Below, piece by piece: positions 9,085-16,712 of a stretch of DNA of 64,000 bases. This DNA is from Streptomyces natalensis ATCC 27448 (GTDB taxonomy: Bacteria > Actinomycetota > Actinomycetes > Streptomycetales > Streptomycetaceae). The stretch is taken from the NCBI RefSeq assembly GCF_000935125.1, contig NZ_JRKI01000034.1, positions 558,001-622,000 on the forward strand, given 5' to 3'. Both the position numbers and the translations under genes were made by a program. The notes below the pieces were generated by a model. The model saw only the letters and a list, made by a program, of their open reading frames with translations. It was not told the DNA's origin and did not search any database. Positions within the stretch are counted from its first letter, which is position 1; every line of letters begins with the position of its first letter.

Positions 9085-9959
9085 CCACCGTGCAGCGAAC
9101 CGCCGCGCCCCGCCGGCGCCCGCCGCGACCGGCGAAATGGCTCAGCCGCGGAGCGATCCAGGTCCTCCTGGCGCTGATCGGCCTGGTCTGGCTCACCCCC
9201 GCCGCCGGGCTGTTCCTCTCGTCCCTGCGGACGGACACGGCGAACGCGAACAGCGGCTGGTGGCAGGCGCTGGCCGCGCCCGGCCAGCTGTCGTTCGACA
9301 ACTACACGACGCTGCTGAAGGATTCGGGCATCGTCCAGGCCTTCTGGAACACCGTACTGATCTCGGTGCCCACCACCGCCGCCGTGGTCGTCATCGCCGC
9401 ACTCGCCGGATACGCCTTCGCCTGGCTGGACTTCCCCGGCCGCGACTGGATCTTCCTGCTGGTCGTGGCGATGCTGGTGGTGCCGGTGCAGATCGGACTG
9501 CTGCCGGTGGCCAAGATGTTCGGCGCGCTCGGGCTGTTCGGCTCGATCCCCGGCGTGGTCCTCTTCCACACCGCCTACGGCCTCCCGTTCGCCATCTTCC
9601 TCCTCCGTAACTTCTTCGCGGAGATCCCCAAGGAGATGCTGGAGGCGGCCCGGATGGACGGTGGCGGGGAATGGCGGATCTTCTCCCAGCTGGTGCTGCC
9701 GCTGGGCCGGCCCGCCATCGCCAGCCTGGCCATCTTCCAGTTCCTGTGGGTGTGGAACGACATGCTGGTCGCCCTGCTCTTCGCCGACAACGACTCCCAG
9801 CCGCTGACGGTGGCGTTGCAGTCGCAGATGCGGCAGTTCGGCAGCAACATCGGGGTGCTGGCGCCGGGCGCGTTCCTCTCCCTGATCGTGCCGCTGATCG
9901 TGTTCTTCGTGTTCCAGCGGCAGTTCGTCCAGGGGATCATGGCCGGATCGGTGAAGTAG
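9081..9959 (+). CDS. Sugar ABC transporter permease (MalG type)
   Basis: Second membrane subunit of the carbohydrate importer (292 aa). About six membrane helices are visible, with the EAA loop EAARMDGGGEWRIFSQLVLP in the expected place and a short C-terminal tail (MAGSVK). The ATG at 9081 overlaps the stop of the upstream permease as ATGA and has GCAGGAG upstream, indicating coupled translation. The length is normal. It is the last gene of the operon, with a strong hairpin starting 20 nt after the stop. Confidence 0.93.
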   Translation: MTTVQRTAAPRRRPPRPAKWLSRGAIQVLLALIGLVWLTPAAGLFLSSLRTDTANANSGWWQALAAPGQLSFDNYTTLLKDSGIVQAFWNTVLISVPTTAAVVVIAALAGYAFAWLDFPGRDWIFLLVVAMLVVPVQIGLLPVAKMFGALGLFGSIPGVVLFHTAYGLPFAIFLLRNFFAEIPKEMLEAARMDGGGEWRIFSQLVLPLGRPAIASLAIFQFLWVWNDMLVALLFADNDSQPLTVALQSQMRQFGSNIGVLAPGAFLSLIVPLIVFFVFQRQFVQGIMAGSVK

Positions 9960-9978
9960 CCGCCGTCGGATCCCGTCG

Positions 9979-10030
9979 GGGGCCACGGTACGGAGCGGGT
10001 GCACGGTCGCCCGTTCCGTACCGTGGCCCC
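9979..10030 (+). terminator. Perfect 16-bp hairpin between the transporter operon and the cupin gene
   Basis: GGGGCCACGGTACGGA (9979-9994) pairs perfectly with 10015-10030; four further pairs follow after one mismatch, leaving a loop of about 10 nt. There is no U-tract, which is common for Streptomyces terminators. The right arm touches the cupin start codon at 10031, so it could also shape initiation of that gene. Confidence 0.7.
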
Positions 10031-10528
10031 ATGACCTCGTACGACGCCTTCCACCCCGACCTTCCCGACGCCTCGCCCGGCGACGCCCTCCCGCTGCGCG
10101 CCCGGCTGCACCACATCCGCGCCGATGCGCTCGACGCCGACACCGCCCAGACCGGCGGAATGCGCCGCTTCGCCGCGATCAGCGGCAGGACCGTCGGCTC
10201 GGAGCGCCTCTGGATGGGGCAGACCCATGTCGCGCCGGGCACCGTGTCCGCCGACCACCACCACGGCGCGTCCGAAACGGCGATCCATATCGTCAAGGGA
10301 CACCCCGAATTCGTCTTCCTCGACGACTCCGGCGGCACCCCCGAAGAAGTCCGCCTGCGCACCTCTCCCGGCGACTACCTCTTCGTCCCGCCGTACGTCC
10401 CGCACCGCGAGGAGAACCCGAGCCCCGACGAGGAGGCCGTCGTGGTGATCGCCCGCAGCACCCAGGAGGCCGTCGTGGTCAACCTGCCCGAGCTGTACGT
10501 GTTCCGCGGCGGCCCACACACGGACTGA
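10031..10528 (+). CDS. Cupin domain-containing protein
   Basis: Small cupin of 165 aa, predicted cytoplasmic. Cupin motif 1 is seen as ADHHHGASETAIHIVKGHPE, with metal-ligand histidines and glutamate, and motif 2 as PGDYLFVPPYVPHREEN. This is the beta-barrel fold of small dioxygenases, isomerases and sugar-binding sensors; the exact activity cannot be told. The start ATG at 10031 follows directly on a 16-bp hairpin arm, leaving no recognisable Shine-Dalgarno, so the mRNA may be leaderless. It converges with the MocR-type gene, 18 nt away. Confidence 0.85.
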   Translation: MTSYDAFHPDLPDASPGDALPLRARLHHIRADALDADTAQTGGMRRFAAISGRTVGSERLWMGQTHVAPGTVSADHHHGASETAIHIVKGHPEFVFLDDSGGTPEEVRLRTSPGDYLFVPPYVPHREENPSPDEEAVVVIARSTQEAVVVNLPELYVFRGGPHTD

Positions 10529-10546
10529 CCGCGGCCCGCGTGTCTG

Positions 10547-11875
10547 CTACTCGGCCCCGGCGTCCTCCGGTGTGCCCCGGGCCAGTTCGGCCAGTACGCC
10601 CAGCGCCTCGGCCAGGGTCTCCAGGGGCGGGGAGGCCAGGGCCAGGCGTACGGCGTTGGGGGCGTGGCCCCGGCCGACGGCGAAGGCGCCCGAAGGGGTG
10701 ACGGCGATACCGCGACGGGCCGCGGCGGCGACGAAGGTGTCGGCCCGCCAGGGGTCCGGGAGCTGCCACCAAAGGTGGTAGGCGTGCGGATCGGCCTGGA
10801 GGGGGTGCGGGGCGAGGCGTTCGGCGGCGAGGCGCTGGCGGGCGGCGGCGTCGTGGCGTTTGTCGTCCTCGATGGCGGCGGCGGTGCCGTCGGCCATCCA
10901 GCGGGTCGCCGCATCGAGCGCAAAGCCGGTGGCCGTCCAGGCCCCGGACCGCAGGGCCGCCGCGAAGTCCGCCGTACGACCCTCCGGAGGCATGAGGAAC
11001 CCGAGGGTCAGGCCGGGCGCGAGGCGTTTGGAGAGGCTGTCGATGACGACGGTGCGCTCGGGTGCCAGGGCGGCGAACGGGCACAGATCGTTGCGCAGAA
11101 AGCCGTAGATGGCGTCCTCGATCGCGAACAGATCGTGCCGGCGCAGGATTTCGGTCAGCCGCTCGCGGCGGGTGCCGGGCATGGTGAGGCCGAGCGGATT
11201 GTGCAGTGCGGGCTGGAGATAGACGGCGCGCAGCGGCGGGGCGTCCTCGATCGCTTCGGGGACGAGGCCGTGGGCGTCCATCGCCAGCGGGACGAGGGTG
11301 ACGCCGAGGCGGGCGGCGATGCCCTTGACCACGGGGTAGGTGAGGGATTCGACGCCTAGGCGTTCACCGGCCGGGACGAGGGTGGCGATGGCCGCGGCAA
11401 GGGCCTGCCGCCCGTTGCCCGCGAAGAGCAACTGCCCAGGGTCCGGGGCCCAGTCCGCGCGGGCGAGGTGCGCGGCGGCAGCACGCCGTGCGCCCGCGGT
11501 GCCCGCCGCGCCGACCGGCCGCAGGGCCGGCCCCAGCGCATCGGCGCGCAGCAGCGGCTGGAGGCTCGCCGCGAGCCGGTCCGGCTGTCCGGGCAGCACC
11601 GGGAAGTTCAGCTCCAGATCGATCCGCGCCTCCCCCGGCTCGGCCAGCGCGGGCTCGGCCGCCGGCGCCGAGGTCCGTACGAAGGTCCCCCGTCCGACCT
11701 CCCCCACCGTCAGCCCACGCCGGGTGAGCTCGCGGTAGACCCGCGCCGCCGTCGAACTCGCGATCCCCCGCCGCCGGGCGTACCGCCGCAGCGGCAACAG
11801 CCGGTCGCCGGGCCGGAGTTGACCCGAGGCGATCTCGGCGGCCAGCTCATCGGCGATCACCCGGTAGTCGTCCAT
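10547..11875 (-). CDS. MocR-type regulator (GntR HTH fused to a class I aminotransferase fold)
   Basis: PLP-binding transcription factor of 442 aa. The N-terminal GntR helix-turn-helix (IADELAAEIASGQLRPGDRL through SSTAARVYRELTRRG) is followed by a fold-type-I aminotransferase-like domain. The segment IDSLSKRLAPGLTLGF contains the PLP lysine (SLSK). The ATG at 11875 has GGAGGGG just upstream. It is divergent from an alpha/beta hydrolase across 140 bases holding two 12-bp direct repeats, the arrangement expected for a MocR regulator that controls itself and the adjacent gene. The effector may be an amino compound or PLP vitamer. Confidence 0.92.
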   Translation of the reverse strand: MDDYRVIADELAAEIASGQLRPGDRLLPLRRYARRRGIASSTAARVYRELTRRGLTVGEVGRGTFVRTSAPAAEPALAEPGEARIDLELNFPVLPGQPDRLAASLQPLLRADALGPALRPVGAAGTAGARRAAAAHLARADWAPDPGQLLFAGNGRQALAAAIATLVPAGERLGVESLTYPVVKGIAARLGVTLVPLAMDAHGLVPEAIEDAPPLRAVYLQPALHNPLGLTMPGTRRERLTEILRRHDLFAIEDAIYGFLRNDLCPFAALAPERTVVIDSLSKRLAPGLTLGFLMPPEGRTADFAAALRSGAWTATGFALDAATRWMADGTAAAIEDDKRHDAAARQRLAAERLAPHPLQADPHAYHLWWQLPDPWRADTFVAAAARRGIAVTPSGAFAVGRGHAPNAVRLALASPPLETLAEALGVLAELARGTPEDAGAE

Positions 11876-11916
11876 CGCCCCTCCCCCTCCGGCACCCGTG
11901 GGCCACACAACCCCCA

Positions 11917-11970
11917 CATTGCACCGAGCACATTGTTTTCATTGCACCGAGAGATTGCCCTCTATAGCAT
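11917..11970 (+). promoter_or_regulatory. MocR-type direct-repeat operator and promoter of the hydrolase gene
   Basis: CATTGCACCGAG occurs at 11917-11928 and 11940-11951, in the same orientation and 23 bp apart (about two helical turns). The second copy contains TTGCAC (11942-11947), which has TAGCAT at 11965-11970 after a 17-nt spacer. Direct repeats overlapping a -35 box are the usual site for MocR regulators acting as activators. Confidence 0.65.
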
Positions 11971-12015
11971 CGAGGCGTCAAGGCGGCGGCCGTCGCCGCG
12001 GAAGGGGGAAACGCG

Positions 12016-12849
12016 ATGACCATCACCAGGTACACGGACGAGGGCGCGGGCACGGACACGAACTCGGACACCGGCAAAACGCTCGTCCTCATCCACGGCC
12101 ATCCGTTCAACCGCACCATGTGGAACCCGCAGATCGCGTACGCCCGGCAGGTCGGCTGGCGCGTCATCGCCCCCGATCTCCGCGGTTACGGCGACAGCAC
12201 CGACACCCCGCCGCCCGCCCCCGGGAAAACCCGTCTGGAAACCTTCGCCCAGGACATCATCGGCCTGCTGGACACCCTCGGAGTCGGGCGTTTCGTGCTG
12301 GGCGGGCTGTCCATGGGCGGGCAGATCGTCATGGAGTGCCACCGCCAATTCCCGGACCGCATACGGGCGTTGCTGCTCGCCGACACCTTCGCCGCGGCGG
12401 ATACGGACGAGGGCAGGGCGCTGCGCCGCACCACGGCCGAGCGCCTGCTGCGCGAGGGGATGGCCGGCTATGCGCAGGAGGTGCTGCCCAAGATGATCAC
12501 TCCCGCCAACGTCCACGCCCAGCCGGCCGTCGCGCGCCACGTCCTGGACATGATGCGCGGCACGTCCCCCGAGGGCGCGGCCGCGGCGCTGCGCGGCCGC
12601 GCCGAACGCCGCGATTACACCGGCCTGCTGCGGCAGATCGAGGTGCCGACGCTGGTCGTGGTCGGCGAGGAGGACGCCTTCACCCCCGTCAGCGACGCCC
12701 GGGTCATTGCGGAGCACGTACCCGGCGCCACGCTGAAGGTCGTCGCACAGGCCGGGCATCTGCCCAATCTCGAACGCCCCGCGGAATTCAACGCGGCGCT
12801 CGGGGAATTCCTCGGCTCGCTCCCCTCTCCCGCCGAAACCGGGTCATGA
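12016..12849 (+). CDS. Alpha/beta hydrolase
   Basis: Serine hydrolase of the alpha/beta fold, 277 aa, cytoplasmic. Visible are the oxyanion-region motif IHGHPFN, the nucleophile elbow GLSMGG, the acid in VVVGEEDAFTP and the catalytic histidine in AQAGHLPNLERP. The substrate is unknown; relatives include 3-oxoadipate enol-lactonases and lactone or ester hydrolases. GGAAGGGGGAAA precedes the ATG. It is divergent from and probably controlled by the MocR-type regulator. Confidence 0.9.
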   Translation: MTITRYTDEGAGTDTNSDTGKTLVLIHGHPFNRTMWNPQIAYARQVGWRVIAPDLRGYGDSTDTPPPAPGKTRLETFAQDIIGLLDTLGVGRFVLGGLSMGGQIVMECHRQFPDRIRALLLADTFAAADTDEGRALRRTTAERLLREGMAGYAQEVLPKMITPANVHAQPAVARHVLDMMRGTSPEGAAAALRGRAERRDYTGLLRQIEVPTLVVVGEEDAFTPVSDARVIAEHVPGATLKVVAQAGHLPNLERPAEFNAALGEFLGSLPSPAETGS

Positions 12850-12880
12850 GCGATACGCGAAGCCGGATCATGAGCGATAC
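12844..12880 (+). repeat. Short direct repeat at the hydrolase stop codon
   Basis: TCATGAGCGATAC occurs at 12844-12856 and 12868-12880. The first copy includes the stop codon of the hydrolase gene. The following 190 bases to the next start (13068) contain no recognisable gene. Confidence 0.4.
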
Positions 12881-13067
12881 ACGGGGAAACGCATACGCGG
12901 ACGCCGAGCGGGCGCACGATCCAAGACCACTCACACAGAAACGCCCGTCCGCCCGCGCCCGCGGGTGGTGACGATCCGGGGTCGGCGCTCGGCACCGGTA
13001 CAGGGCAACCGCGTACTCGCTGCTGTCCTTGTGCCACGTCGGCACACCGATCACGGGAGACCTCCGC

Positions 13068-14462
13068 ATGCGCACGCCCGCCGGCAGCCCCAGTCACCCC
13101 CGCACGCACGACTACGATCTGCTCGTCAAGGACGCCCAGCTGCTGGTCGTCGACGGCGCCACCGAGATCCCGGGCGGCTGGATCGCCCTGCGCGACGGCC
13201 GGGTTGCCGCGGTCGGCGGGCCCGGCAGCGAGCCGGCGAGCGTGGCCCGTACGGTCGCGGCGACGGGGCGGCTGGTCACCCCCGGCCTGATCAACACCCA
13301 TCACCACCTCTACCAGAACCTCACCCGCTCCTTCGCCCCCGCGGTCAACGGCACCCTCTTCGACTGGCTGACCACGCTCTACCCCCTGTGGTCCGGCCTC
13401 GACGCCGAAGCCGTCCATCTCTCCACCTACGTCGGCATCGCCGAACTGCTGATGGGCGGCTGTACGGCCTCGATGGACCACCTCTACGTCCATCCGCGTC
13501 CCCGCCTGGTCGACGCCGGGATCCGCACGGCCCAGGAGATCGGCTTCCGCTTCCACGCCACCCGCGGCTCCATGACCCGCTCCGTCGAGGACGGCGGGCT
13601 GCCGCCCCGCTCCGTCACACAGACCGATGACGAGGTACTCGCCGACAGCGAACGGGTGGTGACGGCCTATCACGACCCCTCCCCCGGCGCGCTGATCCGC
13701 GTCGCGCTGGCGCCCTGTTCGCCGTTCTCGGTGACCAAGGAGCTGATGGTGCAGACCGCGGAACTGGCCGAACGGCTCGACGTACGGCTGCACACCCATC
13801 TCGCCGAGGACCCGGACGAGGACGCCTTCTGCCAGGAGACGCACGGCTGCCGGCCCGTCGAGTACTTCGAGTCGGTCGGCTGGATGACCGACCGTACGTG
13901 GGTCGCGCACTGCATCTACGCCCACGACGACGAGCGCGCCCGGCTCGCCGCGGCGGGGGTCGGGGTGGCGCACTGTCCCAGCTCCAACATGCTGATCGGC
14001 GGCGGCACCGCGGCCGTCCGGGAGATGCGCGCCCTCGGCATGCCGGTGGGAATCGGCTGCGACGGCTCCGCCTCCACCGACCACGCCTCGCTGTGGATGG
14101 AGGCCCGCGCCGCCCTGCTGCTCGCCCGTTACCGCGGCGGCCCCGGGGCGATGGCCGCCCGCGACGCGCTCGACATGGCGACCCGGGGCTCCGCCCGCTG
14201 CCTGGGCCGCGACGACGAACTCGGCCATCTGCGCCCCGGCGCCTGCGGCGACCTCGTCGTCTGGAACACCCACGAGGTGGCCCTCGCCGGCTCGTTCACC
14301 GACCCCGTCGAAGCCTGGCTGCGCTGCGGGCCGTCCCGCGCCTGGACCACCATCGTCGGCGGACGCGTCCTGGTGGACCGCGGCGAACCGCAGCTGCCCG
14401 AACTGGCGGAGAAGCTGCGGGACCACGCGCGGGTGGCCCGCCGCATCCAGCGGCTGAAGTGA
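13068..14462 (+). CDS. 8-oxoguanine deaminase-like amidohydrolase
   Basis: Metal-dependent deaminase of the amidohydrolase superfamily (464 aa), closest by pattern to 8-oxoguanine deaminases and hydroxyatrazine-type aminohydrolases. Metal ligands are seen in NTHHHLYQNL, in THLAE and HC (WVAHCIYAHDDE), and the late aspartate in GIGCDGSASTDHASL. The ATG at 13068 has GGGAGACC upstream and is preferred over an in-frame ATG at 13029. It would turn an oxidised or aminated purine into the keto form, giving a substrate for purine salvage or breakdown. It is monocistronic by appearance. Confidence 0.87.
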   Translation: MRTPAGSPSHPRTHDYDLLVKDAQLLVVDGATEIPGGWIALRDGRVAAVGGPGSEPASVARTVAATGRLVTPGLINTHHHLYQNLTRSFAPAVNGTLFDWLTTLYPLWSGLDAEAVHLSTYVGIAELLMGGCTASMDHLYVHPRPRLVDAGIRTAQEIGFRFHATRGSMTRSVEDGGLPPRSVTQTDDEVLADSERVVTAYHDPSPGALIRVALAPCSPFSVTKELMVQTAELAERLDVRLHTHLAEDPDEDAFCQETHGCRPVEYFESVGWMTDRTWVAHCIYAHDDERARLAAAGVGVAHCPSSNMLIGGGTAAVREMRALGMPVGIGCDGSASTDHASLWMEARAALLLARYRGGPGAMAARDALDMATRGSARCLGRDDELGHLRPGACGDLVVWNTHEVALAGSFTDPVEAWLRCGPSRAWTTIVGGRVLVDRGEPQLPELAEKLRDHARVARRIQRLK

Positions 14463-14478
14463 GGACGGGGGCCGGGTC

Positions 14479-15543
14479 CTAACGGATCCCCTCCGTCGTC
14501 CGCCGGTACGTCGACCGCCGGTCGTCGATCGCGCCGCGCCGGTCGCCGTACACGTTCTCCTGGACCCCCTCCTCCCGCAGGAAGTCGTGCGGGAAGCCGA
14601 GCGGTACGGCGCTCACCTCGTCGAGCCGGGCCAGGGCGTCGGCGTCGAGCTCGACGTCCACGGCGGCGAGGTTGTCGACGAGCTGGGCCTCCTTGGTGGC
14701 GCCGACAATGGGGATGATGTTGCCGGGGCGGCTGCGGAGCCAGGCCAGGGCGACCTGGGCCGGGCTCCAGCCGCCCGCCTCGGCGATCTCCAGGACGGCG
14801 GTGACCGTCGCGTCCTCGTTGTGGCTGCCGCCGCTGTAGGCGCCGTCGACGGTCAAACGGCCCGTTCCGCCCCTGCGGTACTTGCCGGTGAGCTTGCCAC
14901 CGGCGAGCGGGCTCCACACCAGCACCGCCTGGTCGAACGCCCGTGCCTGCGGGAGGAGTTCGCGCTCGGGGGTGCGCTCCAGAAGGTTGTAGCGCAGCTG
15001 CGACCCGGCGAAGGAGGTCCAGCCGCGGAGTTCGGCGAGCGTACTTGCCTGGGCGATCTCCCAGGCGGGCCAGTCGGAAACCCCGAGGTAGAGCACCTTT
15101 CCGGCGCGTACGAGATCGTCCAGGGCCCGCATCGTCTCCTCGACCGGGGTGAAGACGTCCCGGGCGTGCACCCAGAGGATGTCGACATGGTCCGTACGCA
15201 GCCGGTCCAGGCTCGCCTCCACCGACTGGACAAGGTTCTTACGGTGGTTCCCGGCCGCGTTCACATCGCCCGTGCGGGTGGCGCAGGTGTACTTGGTGGC
15301 AAGGACGAAACGCTCCCGCCGGCCGCCCAGCAGCTCCCCGAGAATCGTTTCCGAGCGGCCGCCGGTGTAGTTGTTGGCGGTATCGAGGAAATTGCCGCCC
15401 GCTTCCGCATAGACATCGAGGAGACGGGCGCTGGTGTCCTTGTCGGCACCCCAGCCGCCTTCCTCGTCCCCGCCGAAGGTCATCGTCCCCAGGCTCAACT
15501 CGCTGACGCGGAGGCCGGTTTTACCGAACAGTGTGTAGCGCAC
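14479..15543 (-). CDS. Aldo/keto reductase
   Basis: NADPH-dependent (alpha/beta)8-barrel oxidoreductase of 354 aa. Features seen are LSLGTMTFGG near the N-terminus, the catalytic D and Y in FLDTANNYTGGRSE, catalytic K in VLATKYT, and H in DILWVHARD. The C-terminal NADPH pocket is IVGATKEAQL. I start it at a GTG (15543) because AGAGGAA lies upstream and the protein then begins RYTLFGKTGLRVS, as usual. Upstream is a promoter with a 19-nt spacer and a TGGAG/CTCCA palindrome, so a MerR-family sensor of electrophiles or redox stress is the likely activator; that regulator is not adjacent. Confidence 0.93.
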   Translation of the reverse strand: MRYTLFGKTGLRVSELSLGTMTFGGDEEGGWGADKDTSARLLDVYAEAGGNFLDTANNYTGGRSETILGELLGGRRERFVLATKYTCATRTGDVNAAGNHRKNLVQSVEASLDRLRTDHVDILWVHARDVFTPVEETMRALDDLVRAGKVLYLGVSDWPAWEIAQASTLAELRGWTSFAGSQLRYNLLERTPERELLPQARAFDQAVLVWSPLAGGKLTGKYRRGGTGRLTVDGAYSGGSHNEDATVTAVLEIAEAGGWSPAQVALAWLRSRPGNIIPIVGATKEAQLVDNLAAVDVELDADALARLDEVSAVPLGFPHDFLREEGVQENVYGDRRGAIDDRRSTYRRTTEGIR

Positions 15544-15590
15544 GGTGGTTCCTCTGGGTCGGTCCGAGCGGTCGAGCGACCGCCCGTCAG

Positions 15591-15621
15591 ACGCTAGGCG
15601 CTGGAGCACACTCCAACGCAA
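15591..15621 (-). promoter_or_regulatory. MerR-type promoter of the aldo/keto reductase
   Basis: On the minus strand TTGCGT (15621-15616) and TAGCGT (15596-15591) are separated by 19 nt. The spacer contains the perfect palindrome TGGAG-TGTG-CTCCA. An over-long spacer with a central dyad is diagnostic of promoters activated by MerR-family proteins that twist the DNA. Confidence 0.7.
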
Positions 15622-15735
15622 ACCCCGGCCGACAGGCTCCGGCCCTACCACCCCCCGGTACGACTTTGCACCCCTCTGGGTGACCGGCACGGCGATGCTC
15701 CCGACAGCGGGCCGGTCCCCCGGTAGGAACGCCAC

Positions 15736-16674
15736 ATGATCGAGGACGTGCGCCGTCAGGGCGGGCAGCAGCAGGAGGGTCACCCGTACGGCGTCCATCG
15801 CCAGGACACGCCTCACCAGCCGGCGCCCGGCCGCAACCCGGTCGACCTCCGGGGTGTTCCCGAGACGGCGCTGTGGACCGTCTATCACCGGGCCGCCGAG
15901 GCCGCCCGTCCGGATGCCGTGCTGGCCGATCCCCGCGCGGTGCGGCTGGTGGCCGAGGCGGACTTCCCCTTCCGGGAGCGTCTGGGCCCGGCCCGGCCGG
16001 GGGCGGCGCAGGTTCTCGCGCTGCGGGCGCTGGCGTTCGACGGGGTGGTGCGGGCCTTTCTGGCCCGGCACCCGGAGGGCACCGTGATCGCCCTCGGGGA
16101 GGGGCTGGAGACCCAGTTCTGGCGGGTGGACAACGGCCGGGTGCACTGGGTCACCGTCGATCTGAGCGATCCGCTGGAGCTGCGCCGGCGCCTGCTGCCG
16201 CACGGCGCGCGGCAGCGGCTGGTCGCCTGCGACGCCCGCGAGCACCGCTGGATGGCGGGGATCGACGCCTCGCGCGGGGTGCTGGTGACCGCTCAGGGCC
16301 TGCTGATGTATCTGCAACCCGCCCAGGCCCATGGGCTGATCGGCGCGTGCGCGGCGGCCTTTCCGGGGGGCACGATGGTCTTCGACACCGTGTCACGCCG
16401 CTACAGCGCCCGCTCCCGCGACGGGGTACGGGGGCCGGGCGGCCACCGTCTGCCGCCGATGCCCTGGGGCATGGACGCCGCCCAGCGCCGCCTGCTGCCC
16501 GCCGCCCACCCGTCCGTCACCGAGGTCACCGACGTCCCGCTCCCCTACGGCCGCGGCCTCCTCGGCCTCCTCGCCCCGCACACCGCCGCCGTACCGCTGC
16601 TGCGCAAGAACCGTCCGCTGATCACCCGGCTGCGGTTCGCCGAGGCGCCCGCCGACCCACCCGGCGGGCCGTAA
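15736..16674 (+). CDS. Class I SAM-dependent methyltransferase (leucine carboxyl methyltransferase-like)
   Basis: Methyltransferase of the LCM/PPM1/TcmP group, 312 aa. Group features include ALWTVYHRAAEAARPDAVL early, RALAFDGVVRAFLARHPEG, the SAM site VIALGEGLETQFWRVDNG, the VTVDLSDPLELRRR strand and LVTAQGLLMYL. The start is uncertain: the ATG at 15736 has TAGGAAC upstream, but the conserved fold begins about 35 codons later. Members O-methylate polyketides or unknown small molecules. It converges with the MFS gene with only 38 nt between them. Confidence 0.82.
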   Translation: MIEDVRRQGGQQQEGHPYGVHRQDTPHQPAPGRNPVDLRGVPETALWTVYHRAAEAARPDAVLADPRAVRLVAEADFPFRERLGPARPGAAQVLALRALAFDGVVRAFLARHPEGTVIALGEGLETQFWRVDNGRVHWVTVDLSDPLELRRRLLPHGARQRLVACDAREHRWMAGIDASRGVLVTAQGLLMYLQPAQAHGLIGACAAAFPGGTMVFDTVSRRYSARSRDGVRGPGGHRLPPMPWGMDAAQRRLLPAAHPSVTEVTDVPLPYGRGLLGLLAPHTAAVPLLRKNRPLITRLRFAEAPADPPGGP

Positions 16675-16712
16675 GCCGCCGCAACCGCCGTCCAGTTGCC
16701 CGCCCCGGGGGC

